Positions 1 through 5,724 of a stretch of DNA of 6,019 bases are shown here, in pieces. Every line of letters begins with the position of its first letter. The first letter of the stretch is position 1. The notes under the pieces are model-generated. The model was not told where the DNA came from, made no database searches, and worked only from the letters and a program-made list of their open reading frames with translations. Origin of the DNA: Treponema sp. (GTDB taxonomy: Bacteria; Spirochaetota; Spirochaetia; Treponematales; Breznakiellaceae). A program made the translations under genes and the position numbers. The DNA lies in the NCBI GenBank assembly GCA_031257595.1, contig JAIROH010000199.1, positions 1 through 6,019 of the forward strand, written 5' to 3'.

Positions 1-1049
1 AGAACCATCTCCGTAACCTGAACGTGCCGGGTGGCCTGTTCGTCAAACGTCGAAGAGATTACCTCGGCCCGGACGGTCCGCTCCATGTCGGTTACTTCTT
101 CCGGCCGTTCGTCAATAAGCAGCACGATAAGGTACACTTCGGGGTGGTTTTCGGTTATCGCGTTGGCGATTTTCTGCATCATAATCGTCTTGCCCGTCCT
201 TGGGGGCGCCACGATAAGGGCCCGCTGGCCTTTGCCGATCGGACAAAACAGGTTGATTATCCGTTCCGAAACGCCTTCGGTAACGGTTTCAAGGTCGAGT
301 TTTTGGGACGGATACAGCGGTGTAAGGTTGTCGAAAGGTATGCGGTTCTGGGCGACGGTCGGATCGTCGTAGTTAACGGTTTCCACCCTGAGCATCGCGA
401 AAAAACGCTCCTGTTCTTTCGGACTGCGGATTTGACCGTAGACCGTGTCGCCTGTTTTAAGGGCAAAAAGCCGTATCTGGCTTGGGCTTATATAAATATC
501 GTCGGGTCCGGGCAGATAGGAATTCTGCGGGCTGCGCAGAAAACCGTAGCCGTCGGGCAGTATCTCAAGGGATCCGTAGGCATAGATAATGCCCCCGCGC
601 TCGGTATGGGCCTTGAGGATAGAAAAGACAATTTCCTGCTTTTTCAGGGCCATCATGTCTTCGTGGGTAATGTTGTAATTTGCCGCAAGCTCCCTTAGAT
701 CCACCATGTTAAGCCGGATAAGCTCGTTAATCGAAAGCCTCGGCTTGCCGTTGTCTTCCCCGGCCCTAGGCTCGGGCTTGCCGTAAATGTCCGGCATCGA
801 AGGAAGCTTCGGCAGCCCCCCCGTAAAAGTTTGGGGAACGGGGGCGGGGCTTTCTCCACCCGCGTTTCCCGGCTCTTCGGCGCTTTGGCTCTGGTAATCC
901 CTGCGAACGGTACGGGTTTTTGCCCTGACTACCACTTTCCCGTTGGGACGATCTTCTCCGTCCAAAGGCTGCTCTTCCGCAGTCCCGCCGTTCTGCCCAA
1001 TTAGATCACCGCCGGATTTTACCGTACGGGGTTTCCTCACATAGGCCAT
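1..1049 (-). CDS. rho: Transcription termination factor Rho, N-terminal 349 residues (cut by window edge)
   Basis: Rho is a hexameric RNA-dependent ATPase and helicase that binds nascent untranslated RNA and releases RNA polymerase. The reading frame is open from the ATG at 1049 to the left edge, giving 349 full codons; the 3' part lies outside the window. Residues 1-103 are a hydrophilic, Gly/Pro/Lys/Arg-rich extension absent from E. coli Rho. The Rho N-terminal helical domain follows (about 104-145), then the cold-shock-type RNA-binding domain (about 153-228, with GYGFLRSP and GPDDIYISPSQIR). The ATPase domain shows the P-loop APPRTGKT (281-288) and LLIDERPEEVTDM, with the catalytic Glu at 314. 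The last residues read are RHVQVTEMV. Numbering is E. coli plus 103, so the core is colinear. The start overlaps the pncC stop (TGATG), with AGGAG eight bases upstream inside pncC. It is the last visible gene of the operon. Identity is certain; the exact start is less so because of the extension. Confidence 0.97.
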   Translation of the reverse strand, partial: MAYVRKPRTVKSGGDLIGQNGGTAEEQPLDGEDRPNGKVVVRAKTRTVRRDYQSQSAEEPGNAGGESPAPVPQTFTGGLPKLPSMPDIYGKPEPRAGEDNGKPRLSINELIRLNMVDLRELAANYNITHEDMMALKKQEIVFSILKAHTERGGIIYAYGSLEILPDGYGFLRSPQNSYLPGPDDIYISPSQIRLFALKTGDTVYGQIRSPKEQERFFAMLRVETVNYDDPTVAQNRIPFDNLTPLYPSQKLDLETVTEGVSERIINLFCPIGKGQRALIVAPPRTGKTIMMQKIANAITENHPEVYLIVLLIDERPEEVTDMERTVRAEVISSTFDEQATRHVQVTEMV

Positions 1050-1549
1050 CAAAAAAACTCCTGTAATTGTTTCAGTATCTGATTAACGGCTTCCAGAGCC
1101 GCTTTATTGCGCAGTTCGTTACGGGAACCGGTAAAATGAAAATTTTTGGCCGTTTCCGGGCCGTTTTTCAGGGCCGTCCCTATCCAGACGGTCCCGACCG
1201 GCGTCCCGGATCCGTCGCCGTCCGGCCCGGCAAGGCCGGTTACCGAAACGGCAAGATCTGCGCCGCTTTTTTCAACGGCCCCGGCAGCCATTGCCGCGGC
1301 GGTTTCGGCGCTTACCGGGCCGTATCTGTCAAGAATCCCGCTTTCTATCCCGAGCATTGTCATCTTCGCCCGGGGACTATAACATACAAAGGAACCCCAA
1401 AAAACCTTCGAGGCCCCGGGAACCCGGACGATCCGGTCCGCGACCAATCCGGCTGTACAGGATTCCGCGGCCGCAAGCACAAGGGATCTTTCCGTCAAGA
1501 AAGCAACAAGGTTTTCTTCGGTTTCCCTGTTTTCCTCAACGCTATCCAT
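1049..1549 (-). CDS. pncC: Nicotinamide-nucleotide amidase (stand-alone CinA C-terminal domain, PncC)
   Basis: A 166-residue protein covering only the CinA C-terminal domain, close to the length of stand-alone E. coli PncC. In this family the enzyme deamidates nicotinamide mononucleotide to nicotinic acid mononucleotide and ammonia, returning NMN to NAD synthesis in the cytoplasm. Family motifs visible are AESCTAG (28-34, with the conserved Ser30), VPGASKVFWGSFVCYS (43-58), GPVSAETAAAMAAGA (77-91) and VTGLAGPDG followed by TPVGTVWIG (103-124). The N-terminal molybdopterin-binding-like domain of full-length CinA is missing, which is normal for this subtype. The ATG at 1549 lies inside the end of the bactofilin gene (8-base overlap), with AGG four bases upstream. 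The stop overlaps the rho ATG by one base, implying coupled translation with both neighbours. The family assignment is firm; enzyme activity is inferred from the family. Confidence 0.93.
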   Translation of the reverse strand: MDSVEENRETEENLVAFLTERSLVLAAAESCTAGLVADRIVRVPGASKVFWGSFVCYSPRAKMTMLGIESGILDRYGPVSAETAAAMAAGAVEKSGADLAVSVTGLAGPDGDGSGTPVGTVWIGTALKNGPETAKNFHFTGSRNELRNKAALEAVNQILKQLQEFF

Positions 1550-1961
1550 TGTTCCTTTTTAGTTCTGTCCTTATCTCTTCGATGGGACGGGAAAAAATCT
1601 CAACCTCCCGTTCGGTTCCGGTCATACTGCACTGGCCTTCAAAAAGCACCCCGTCGGCTATACGAAGCCTGCCGGCGGAAATATCGCCTTTAAGGCTCGA
1701 TCCGGGCAAAAGGTCGATTTTATCCACCGCCCGTACCTGGCCGGACACAACGCCGTGCACCGTAAGGGAAGTCACCGAAATATGGTCGGCTTCCACGACC
1801 GCGCCCTTGTCCACAATAAGTGCCCCTGTCGCCTCAATCGTACCCTTGAATTTCCCCTGCATACAAAGGGTTTCTTTAAATTTCAAAAAACCGTCAAAAC
1901 TCGTCGTATTCCCAAGGACAATACATTTTGAAGTTTTTTTTCCTGTTTCGGCCTTTGCCAT
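1542..1961 (-). CDS. Bactofilin (polymer-forming cytoskeletal protein)
   Basis: A 139-residue protein with a bactofilin (DUF583) core. From about residue 13 to 118 it shows short beta-strand rungs alternating hydrophobic residues with Gly and small residues: GKFKGTIEATGALIVDKGAVVEA, then VHGVVSGQVRAVDKIDLLPG, then LKGDISAGRLRIADGVLFEGQC. This pattern folds as a right-handed beta-helix in known bactofilins, which polymerise without nucleotide into membrane-associated filaments. Family members influence cell shape, curvature, stalks or peptidoglycan enzymes. The short charged N-terminus (1-12) and the C-terminal tail (119-139) match the usual disordered ends, and no transmembrane segment is visible. 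The ATG overlaps the stop of the response regulator gene upstream (TAATG), with AGGA six bases before it. The last codons overlap pncC by eight bases. In a spirochaete a role in cell-body or envelope shape is plausible but not shown by the sequence. Confidence 0.92.
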   Translation of the reverse strand: MAKAETGKKTSKCIVLGNTTSFDGFLKFKETLCMQGKFKGTIEATGALIVDKGAVVEADHISVTSLTVHGVVSGQVRAVDKIDLLPGSSLKGDISAGRLRIADGVLFEGQCSMTGTEREVEIFSRPIEEIRTELKRNNG

Positions 1962-2668
1962 TACGATTCCTGCGGGGACCTGCGTATTTGATTTTCCAGG
2001 GCCGAAAGCCCTATTTCATTTTTCTTGAGATTTTCCCATTCGACCATTGTGCGCTCTATTCTGGCGTCAATTCCGGCTATGTGCTTTCTGACAACCTGAC
2101 TTTTTTTTCGAAGATTGTCAAGAAGCCCGGGCAGCTTTTTTTCACCGGGACTGCCCGACGAAATATTTCTTATTGCCGTGTCAAGATCGTCCATACTTTC
2201 AATAAAACGGGCTATATCGGTTTTAAGTTCCGCACTTAGGCCTTCGGCAAGGTTAAGCCGGGATTCCCTGGCTACAATCTGGGCAAAAAGTTCCCGGTTT
2301 CTCAGCACCGCCCTTATTCTGGCAAGAACTTCGGAAAAATTAAACGGTTTGGTGATATAATCATCCACGCCCATTTCAAAACCCTCGACTTTGTCTTTAA
2401 CGTCGTCAAGGGCGGAAAGCATAATGATTGGAATTTCCCGGTATTTTGGATCCGCCTTGAGGATCTTTGTAAGCTCCCAGCCGGACATTTTCGGCATAAT
2501 GTTATCGAGGAGGATAAGATCGGGAAAAAACTTCTTGACCTTTTCAAGGCCGTCTTTTCCGTTGTCGGCCCTTTCGACAACAAACCCGAGTTTTGAGAGC
2601 ATTACGTCGAAGAACTCCGCGTTAATGGTTTCATCATCAATAACGAGTATCTTCCTGCGGGTATTCAT
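1961..2668 (-). CDS. Response regulator: receiver domain plus helical C-terminus, no recognised output domain
   Basis: A 235-residue protein. Residues 5-122 are a CheY-like receiver with the acidic pair Asp11/Asp12, the phospho-acceptor Asp55 in LILLDNIMP, the switch Ser85 in IIMLSALDD, Tyr104 and Lys107 in DDYITKPF. All residues needed for phosphorylation are present, so it should receive phosphate from a histidine kinase not encoded in this window. Residues 124-235 are highly charged and look mainly helical, with coiled-coil character around 128-160 and 180-225. I see no winged helix, Fis-type HTH, GGDEF, EAL or HD-GYP motif. The output is therefore probably protein-protein interaction or dimerisation rather than DNA binding. 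The ATG overlaps the lnt stop (ATGA) with GGAAG upstream, and the stop overlaps the bactofilin ATG. Being sandwiched between lnt and a bactofilin hints at envelope or morphology signalling, which is inference from position. Confidence 0.92.
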   Translation of the reverse strand: MNTRRKILVIDDETINAEFFDVMLSKLGFVVERADNGKDGLEKVKKFFPDLILLDNIMPKMSGWELTKILKADPKYREIPIIMLSALDDVKDKVEGFEMGVDDYITKPFNFSEVLARIRAVLRNRELFAQIVARESRLNLAEGLSAELKTDIARFIESMDDLDTAIRNISSGSPGEKKLPGLLDNLRKKSQVVRKHIAGIDARIERTMVEWENLKKNEIGLSALENQIRRSPQES

Positions 2669-4341
2669 ACGCTTCTTCCGTTTTTTATTCTTTTGTCCGC
2701 GGATTCAACGCCCAAAGACTTTTCAGCGGGATGGGCATTTAATCTTAGTATAACCAAGATAATTCCGGTTAACAAGACCACAACGGCGGCGGCGGTAAAA
2801 AAAACGCCCAATACATCGCCCCACCTGGTATACAGCGCCGCCGGTTTAACCAGGGGAATTTCAACGTTAAGATACGTTTCCACAAAAGGCTCCGCCATGG
2901 CAAGTACCCTGCCGTTGGGATCTACCGCGCAGGTCTGGCCGGAGGCGGTGGATCTGATCATCGAACAGCGGTTTTCCACAGCCCTGAAAACGGCCATCGA
3001 AAGGTGCTGCATCTGGGCGGGGACGCTTTTTGACCACGCGTCGTTGGAAACGTTTACCAGCAGTTCCGCGCCGTTTCTTACAAATTTCCGCGAAAGATAG
3101 CCGAATGTGTCCTCAAAACAGATCGGAGTTGAAAATTTAAGACGGCCTGTTTCAAACACAACCGGATCGGTTCCGGCTTTCCACAGGTGAATATCGTCCC
3201 TGCCGGCAAGCGTATTGTAAATAAAAGGGAGTTGTTTTTCATAGGGAAAATGCTCGGTAAAGGGTACCAGGTGGAGTTTCCGGTACAGTTGCTTCATCGT
3301 GTTTTTTTCAAAAAGCCATACGCCGTTGTACGACACTTCATCCCAAAAGCCCTTCGCGTTTACTTCTTTGCGGGTATCGTCGTTGCCCAGCACAAACGGA
3401 ACGTCTTTTGTCGCGAGGTAGTCCATCAGATCCTTGACGATTGGATAGAAGGCCGGCTGATCCCGGTAGGTCAGATGCCAGTAGATACGGGGAACAAACG
3501 CCGTTTCCGACCAGACAACCAGTTCCGAATCGGGCCCGGCGGCCAGGGCTTCTTCGGAAAGGCGTTTCAATACACGCAGATTGGCCGCGTAGGCCGCCGG
3601 TCCGCTGTCTTTCCAGGGATCGTTATTCTGCTGAATAAGGGAAACTTTCGCTTTCGGGGCGCCGGAATAGTCCACCGGCGACACAAAGCCGTAAACCAGG
3701 GTCAGGACAAGGGCGGCGGCCCACAGCAGGGCAAAAAGCCGTTCCCTGCGAAAAAATCCGGCCCTGAAAACGGTTCGTATAAAATCCGCCGGTTTCGTCC
3801 CGGTAAGACGGGCGGGAATCGCGGAGCCCAAAAAAACCGACGGAAAAAGCACAAGGGCGGATACGGCCCAGACTCCCCCGATACCGGCTATTTGAATAAC
3901 GGGAAGCATTTCCCACTGGGAATAGCCTGTAACGCCGTAGGAATAACCCAAAAAACCTTTGGTACGAAGGTATTCGTAGGCGAGCCACAAAAGCCATTGA
4001 AGAAGATAGCCCCGCTTTGGAAACAGGATAAGGGCCAGTTTCAGGAGGGGGAAAAGAAACGCCAGGTACACAAGGTATATCGAACAGACGACAAGACCCG
4101 CAATCGGGTGGAAAACACTGAGCCAGTAGTTAAAGACATTGTAGGAAACGTAGCCGTACAGGGCGCCCCAGAATACCGAAACCGGAAGCGACACTCTGCG
4201 GAGCAGGATAAAAACCGGTACATAGGCGACCCACGCGAGAACAGGGATACCCTTCAAGACAAGAAGATTCGGGAAAGACAGGGAAAAGAGTAAAACCCCC
4301 AGAACAAGAAGCCCCAGGTTGATAAAAAAGCCTTTTACCAT
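2665..4341 (-). CDS. lnt: Apolipoprotein N-acyltransferase Lnt
   Basis: A 558-residue inner-membrane enzyme that transfers a third acyl chain from phospholipid to the N-terminal cysteine of diacylated lipoproteins, the last step after Lgt and LspA. The N-terminal third has about six or seven hydrophobic segments between residues 5 and 219. A nitrilase-fold domain spans about 231-495, and one more hydrophobic segment lies near 508-533 before a short basic tail. The catalytic triad is visible: Glu279 in VVWSETAF, Lys355 in YRKLHLVPFTEHFPY and Cys408 in TPICFEDTF. NVSNDAW (429-435) and QHLSMAVFRAVENR (445-458) are further family signatures. The ATG at 4341 has AGG six bases upstream. An ATG at 4397 precedes a ten-A run, and one extra base there would give an in-frame 19-residue hydrophilic N-terminal extension, so the start is slightly uncertain. 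It lies 56 bases after HU and overlaps the response regulator gene by four bases. Confidence 0.96.
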   Translation of the reverse strand: MVKGFFINLGLLVLGVLLFSLSFPNLLVLKGIPVLAWVAYVPVFILLRRVSLPVSVFWGALYGYVSYNVFNYWLSVFHPIAGLVVCSIYLVYLAFLFPLLKLALILFPKRGYLLQWLLWLAYEYLRTKGFLGYSYGVTGYSQWEMLPVIQIAGIGGVWAVSALVLFPSVFLGSAIPARLTGTKPADFIRTVFRAGFFRRERLFALLWAAALVLTLVYGFVSPVDYSGAPKAKVSLIQQNNDPWKDSGPAAYAANLRVLKRLSEEALAAGPDSELVVWSETAFVPRIYWHLTYRDQPAFYPIVKDLMDYLATKDVPFVLGNDDTRKEVNAKGFWDEVSYNGVWLFEKNTMKQLYRKLHLVPFTEHFPYEKQLPFIYNTLAGRDDIHLWKAGTDPVVFETGRLKFSTPICFEDTFGYLSRKFVRNGAELLVNVSNDAWSKSVPAQMQHLSMAVFRAVENRCSMIRSTASGQTCAVDPNGRVLAMAEPFVETYLNVEIPLVKPAALYTRWGDVLGVFFTAAAVVVLLTGIILVILRLNAHPAEKSLGVESADKRIKNGRSV

Positions 4342-4397
4342 ACCGGGCCTGGATTTTTCTGAGTCAGCGGCGTTGCGCTGTTTTTTTTTTCGCTCAT
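4335..4397 (-). CDS. Possible 20-codon leader ORF coupled to lnt, with an A10 slippage tract
   Basis: Immediately after the HU stop (TAA at 4398-4400) an ATG opens a frame reading MSEKKNSATPLTQKNPGPVW. It ends with TAA at 4335-4337, inside codons two and three of lnt. Codons 3-6 contain ten consecutive A residues (4381-4390). The frame differs from that of lnt by one base: an eleven-A version would read through as a basic hydrophilic extension into the lnt ATG. This may be a leader peptide that hands ribosomes to lnt, a site of transcriptional slippage or phase variation, or an annotation accident from a sequencing error in the homopolymer. No strong Shine-Dalgarno precedes it (GGAG is about 14 bases away). 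Its reality as a translated peptide is unproven. Confidence 0.3.
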   Translation of the reverse strand: MSEKKNSATPLTQKNPGPVW

Positions 4398-4751
4398 TTA
4401 TTCCGTCCGGACTCCCAACGGCAAAACATTAGGGGCATTTTCACTGTTTTCGGAAACGGCGTTCCACACCGCCTGTTTCATCTCCCTGCCGGGCCTGAAA
4501 GCGGCAATACCGTGGCTGGTAACCGAAACATATTCCCCGGTTTTTGGGTTTCTGGCTTTTTGGCGGCCTTTACGCCTGCGTACCTCAAAAGTTCCAAAGC
4601 CGCGAAGCTCTATCACCGTCCCGTCGACAAGGGCCTCTTTGATGCCTTCAAGCATTAAATCCAGTACTGTTTTTATGTCCTTGCGGATTATCCCCGTTTT
4701 TTCGTACACCCTGTCGACAAGCTCAGTCTTGGTAATCTTTTTTCCCGCCAT
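4398..4751 (-). CDS. hup: HU/IHF-family DNA-binding protein with C-terminal extension
   Basis: A 117-residue member of the bacterial histone-like family that binds and bends DNA as a dimer, shaping the nucleoid. Helical N-terminal half: KITKTELVDRVYEKTGI followed by a second helix to about residue 42. The family signature is GFGTFEV (51-57) to RNPKTG (67-72), with the intercalating-arm proline at 69, followed by FRPGREMKQAV in the closing helix. Classical HU is about 90 residues; this one carries a tail of about 20 residues (98-117, Ser/Asn/Glu/Pro-rich) with no recognised motif. The ATG is preceded by GAGG with five-base spacing. It lies 160 bases downstream of rpsT and 56 bases upstream of lnt, probably as the first gene of, or cotranscribed with, the lnt-to-rho operon. 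I cannot distinguish HU from an IHF-like variant by eye, so the symbol is provisional. Confidence 0.93.
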   Translation of the reverse strand: MAGKKITKTELVDRVYEKTGIIRKDIKTVLDLMLEGIKEALVDGTVIELRGFGTFEVRRRKGRQKARNPKTGEYVSVTSHGIAAFRPGREMKQAVWNAVSENSENAPNVLPLGVRTE

Positions 4752-4818
4752 CCTGTCCTCAACATTCCGTGTAATTACCCATATCCTGTATGTTTAGCCT
4801 AATGACTCTTCCCGCCGC

Positions 4819-4833
4819 AAAGCGGTCCGCTTT
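4819..4833. repeat. 15-base palindrome in the HU leader
   Basis: AAAGCGGTCCGCTTT is a perfect 7+1+7 inverted repeat, 68 bases upstream of the HU start. As RNA it would form a six-base-pair stem with a three-base loop, without a T run on either strand, so it is not an intrinsic terminator. It could be an operator or a leader stem. A perfect palindrome of this size is expected by chance roughly once in tens of kilobases, so position is the main argument. Confidence 0.4.
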
Positions 4834-4903
4834 ACCGTTAAAAACCTTTACACCCGAGCCAATCCCAAAACCCATCGGTTTTTCTGCCGGCTTCGGGGTT
4901 TTG

Positions 4904-4925
4904 AAAAAGCTTTACTGGGCTTTTT
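4904..4925 (-). terminator. Weak terminator-like hairpin overlapping the rpsT stop
   Basis: On the minus strand AAAAAGC, an eight-base loop containing the TAA stop, and GCTTTTT form a seven-base-pair A/T-rich stem ending in five T residues right after rpsT. The low GC of the stem makes it a poor intrinsic terminator, so partial read-through into HU is likely if it works at all. Confidence 0.25.
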
Positions 4926-5187
4926 TAAGGGAATTGAAAAGGAGTTGCATCCGGGATTTTTTTCTGGCCGCGGAATTTTTCTTGATAATCCCTTTTCTGG
5001 CGGCGGAATCGATTTTTTTAATCATATCCTTCAACGCCGCTTCCGCTTCACCCACGTCCTTTTTTCGGGCCAAAATAACAAATTTCTTCGCGCTGGTTCT
5101 AACGGCGCTCTTTACCGCTTTATTCCGAAGCCGCCGTTCCTCACTTTGTCTGTGACGCTTTTCAGCGGAACTGCTCTTAACTGCCAA
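4912..5187 (-). CDS. rpsT: Ribosomal protein bS20
   Basis: A 91-residue, very basic, helical protein of the 30S subunit that binds 16S rRNA early in assembly. The family pattern is clear: SSAEKRHRQSEERRLRNKAVKSAVRT in the first helix, then an acidic linker (KKDVGEAEAALKDMIKKID) and ARKGIIKKNSAARKKSRM in the closing helices. The length is normal for S20. The start codon is TTG (5185-5187), giving MAVKSS; no ATG fits upstream, and five G residues at 5195-5199 lie seven bases before it as a Shine-Dalgarno-like element. E. coli rpsT is also known to start at UUG and to be autoregulated at translation, so the weak start may be a conserved control feature. It stands between the zinc-ribbon gene (183 bases upstream) and HU (160 bases downstream). 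Confidence 0.95.
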   Translation of the reverse strand: MAVKSSSAEKRHRQSEERRLRNKAVKSAVRTSAKKFVILARKKDVGEAEAALKDMIKKIDSAARKGIIKKNSAARKKSRMQLLFNSLKKAQ

Positions 5188-5201
5188 AAGAAAACCCCCA
5201 A

Positions 5202-5230
5202 ATTATTGTAGTAAACGGAAACATTTTCAA
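5202..5230 (-). promoter_or_regulatory. Candidate sigma-70-type promoter for rpsT
   Basis: On the minus strand TTGAAA (5225-5230), a 17-base spacer and AATAAT (5202-5207) each match the -35 and -10 consensus at five of six positions. TACAAT (5205-5210) overlaps as an alternative -10 with a poorer spacer. Transcription from here would give a very short leader of about ten bases ahead of the TTG start, which argues for caution. Confidence 0.35.
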
Positions 5231-5251
5231 ACCCAAAAAGAGTTTTGAAAA
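5224..5251. repeat. Inverted repeat overlapping the rpsT -35 box
   Basis: TTTTCAAA (5224-5231) and TTTGAAAA (5244-5251) form a perfect eight-base inverted repeat with a 12-base spacer, covering the candidate -35 element. It could be an operator; it is A/T-rich and may be chance. Confidence 0.25.
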
Positions 5252-5339
5252 AGCCCCAAATTTTTCACATTCTTCACAGGAAAGCCCCGTAAAACAACGC
5301 CGTGTTTACAGGACTCTCCGGCGGGAAAGATCGTTTGAA

Positions 5340-5369
5340 GTTGTTCGGAAACCGGTGTTTCCGGACAAC
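5340..5369 (-). terminator. Strong stem-loop just after the zinc-ribbon gene
   Basis: Starting two bases after the TAG of the small zinc-ribbon gene, the minus strand folds as GTTGT, a one-base mismatch, CGGAAAC, a four-base loop, GTTTCCG, a mismatch and ACAAC. That is 12 pairs with one internal mismatch. No T run follows, so it is not a classical intrinsic terminator; it may stabilise the 3' end or mark a Rho-dependent or processed end. Confidence 0.45.
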
Positions 5370-5370
5370 G

Positions 5371-5541
5371 CTATTTAAAGTCCGAAGGACGCCGTTCCGT
5401 CCGTTTACATTTTTCACATTCGGCCAGGTTTTTAACCTTGCCGTTCTCAAAAATCGTCTTCATTTTGACCTCCCCGCCGCAGGAACAAAAGAATTTCTGG
5501 GTGGCGCTGGAAGTACGGGCGTTTTTACTGGCCTGGGCCAT
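5371..5541 (-). CDS. Small zinc-ribbon protein, 56 residues
   Basis: A short frame with an ATG at 5541 and TAG at 5371-5373. The protein starts MAQASKNARTSSATQKFFCS and has four cysteines in a CxC...CxxC arrangement: Cys19 and Cys21 in FFCSCGGE, and Cys42 and Cys45 in AECEKCKR. It ends RTERRPSDFK. Spacing and flanking Gly and basic residues fit a one-zinc ribbon. The charge is strongly positive, so binding to RNA, the ribosome or RNA polymerase is possible, but no partner can be named from sequence. Evidence that it is real: AAGGAG exactly seven bases before the ATG, a candidate promoter and leader hairpin upstream, a stem-loop right after the stop, and a ribosomal-protein gene next downstream. 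The overlapping minus-strand frame at 5460-5729 lacks such support. Function unknown. Confidence 0.85.
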   Translation of the reverse strand: MAQASKNARTSSATQKFFCSCGGEVKMKTIFENGKVKNLAECEKCKRTERRPSDFK

Positions 5542-5548
5542 GTCTTCT

Positions 5549-5554
5549 CTCCTT
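5549..5554 (-). promoter_or_regulatory. Strong ribosome binding site of the zinc-ribbon gene
   Basis: AAGGAG on the minus strand with a seven-base spacer to the ATG at 5541. It is the best Shine-Dalgarno in the window and decides in favour of this short frame over the overlapping 5460-5729 frame. Confidence 0.8.
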
Positions 5555-5560
5555 GTAAAA

Positions 5561-5596
5561 GGGCGTCAAAAACCCGGCAGGGTTCCGGAAGCGCCC
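5561..5596 (-). promoter_or_regulatory. Leader hairpin upstream of the zinc-ribbon gene
   Basis: On the minus strand GGGCG pairs with CGCCC (5592-5596 with 5561-5565), and inside it AACCC-TGCC-GGGTT makes a second stem (5571-5584). TTTT follows directly and the AAGGAG site begins six bases after the hairpin. It may be an attenuator, a protein-binding leader stem, or a weak terminator of something upstream. Confidence 0.4.
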
Positions 5597-5614
5597 GAAA
5601 TGCACTAGTAGTCA

Positions 5615-5644
5615 AGAATAACATGACAATTGGCGGAATGTCAA
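5615..5644 (-). promoter_or_regulatory. Candidate promoter of the zinc-ribbon gene
   Basis: On the minus strand a perfect TTGACA (5639-5644), an 18-base spacer and TATTCT (5615-5620), the latter preceded by TG one base upstream as in extended -10 promoters. It predicts a leader of about 65 bases that would include the 5561-5596 hairpin. A second TTGACA lies 16 bases further upstream without a good -10. Confidence 0.45.
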
Positions 5645-5724
5645 CGTACCGCGTGTCAAGTCCACGTCGCCGGCGTTTACTTTCATGTTCCGGGGAATTA
5701 CCAAGTTTTGGAAGAAATTTTAGC

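Noticed and set aside
24..698. Plus-strand open frame of 224 codons
   Set aside because: Antisense to rho, whose domains and motifs are unambiguous in the opposite frame.
1067..2028. Two long overlapping plus-strand frames (1067-1693 and 1291-2028)
   Set aside because: Antisense to pncC and bactofilin; they overlap each other and show no ribosome binding site or motif.
3187..4293. Plus-strand open frame of 368 codons
   Set aside because: It is fully antisense to lnt, which has an intact catalytic triad and membrane segments; the product is low-complexity basic sequence with no family resemblance.
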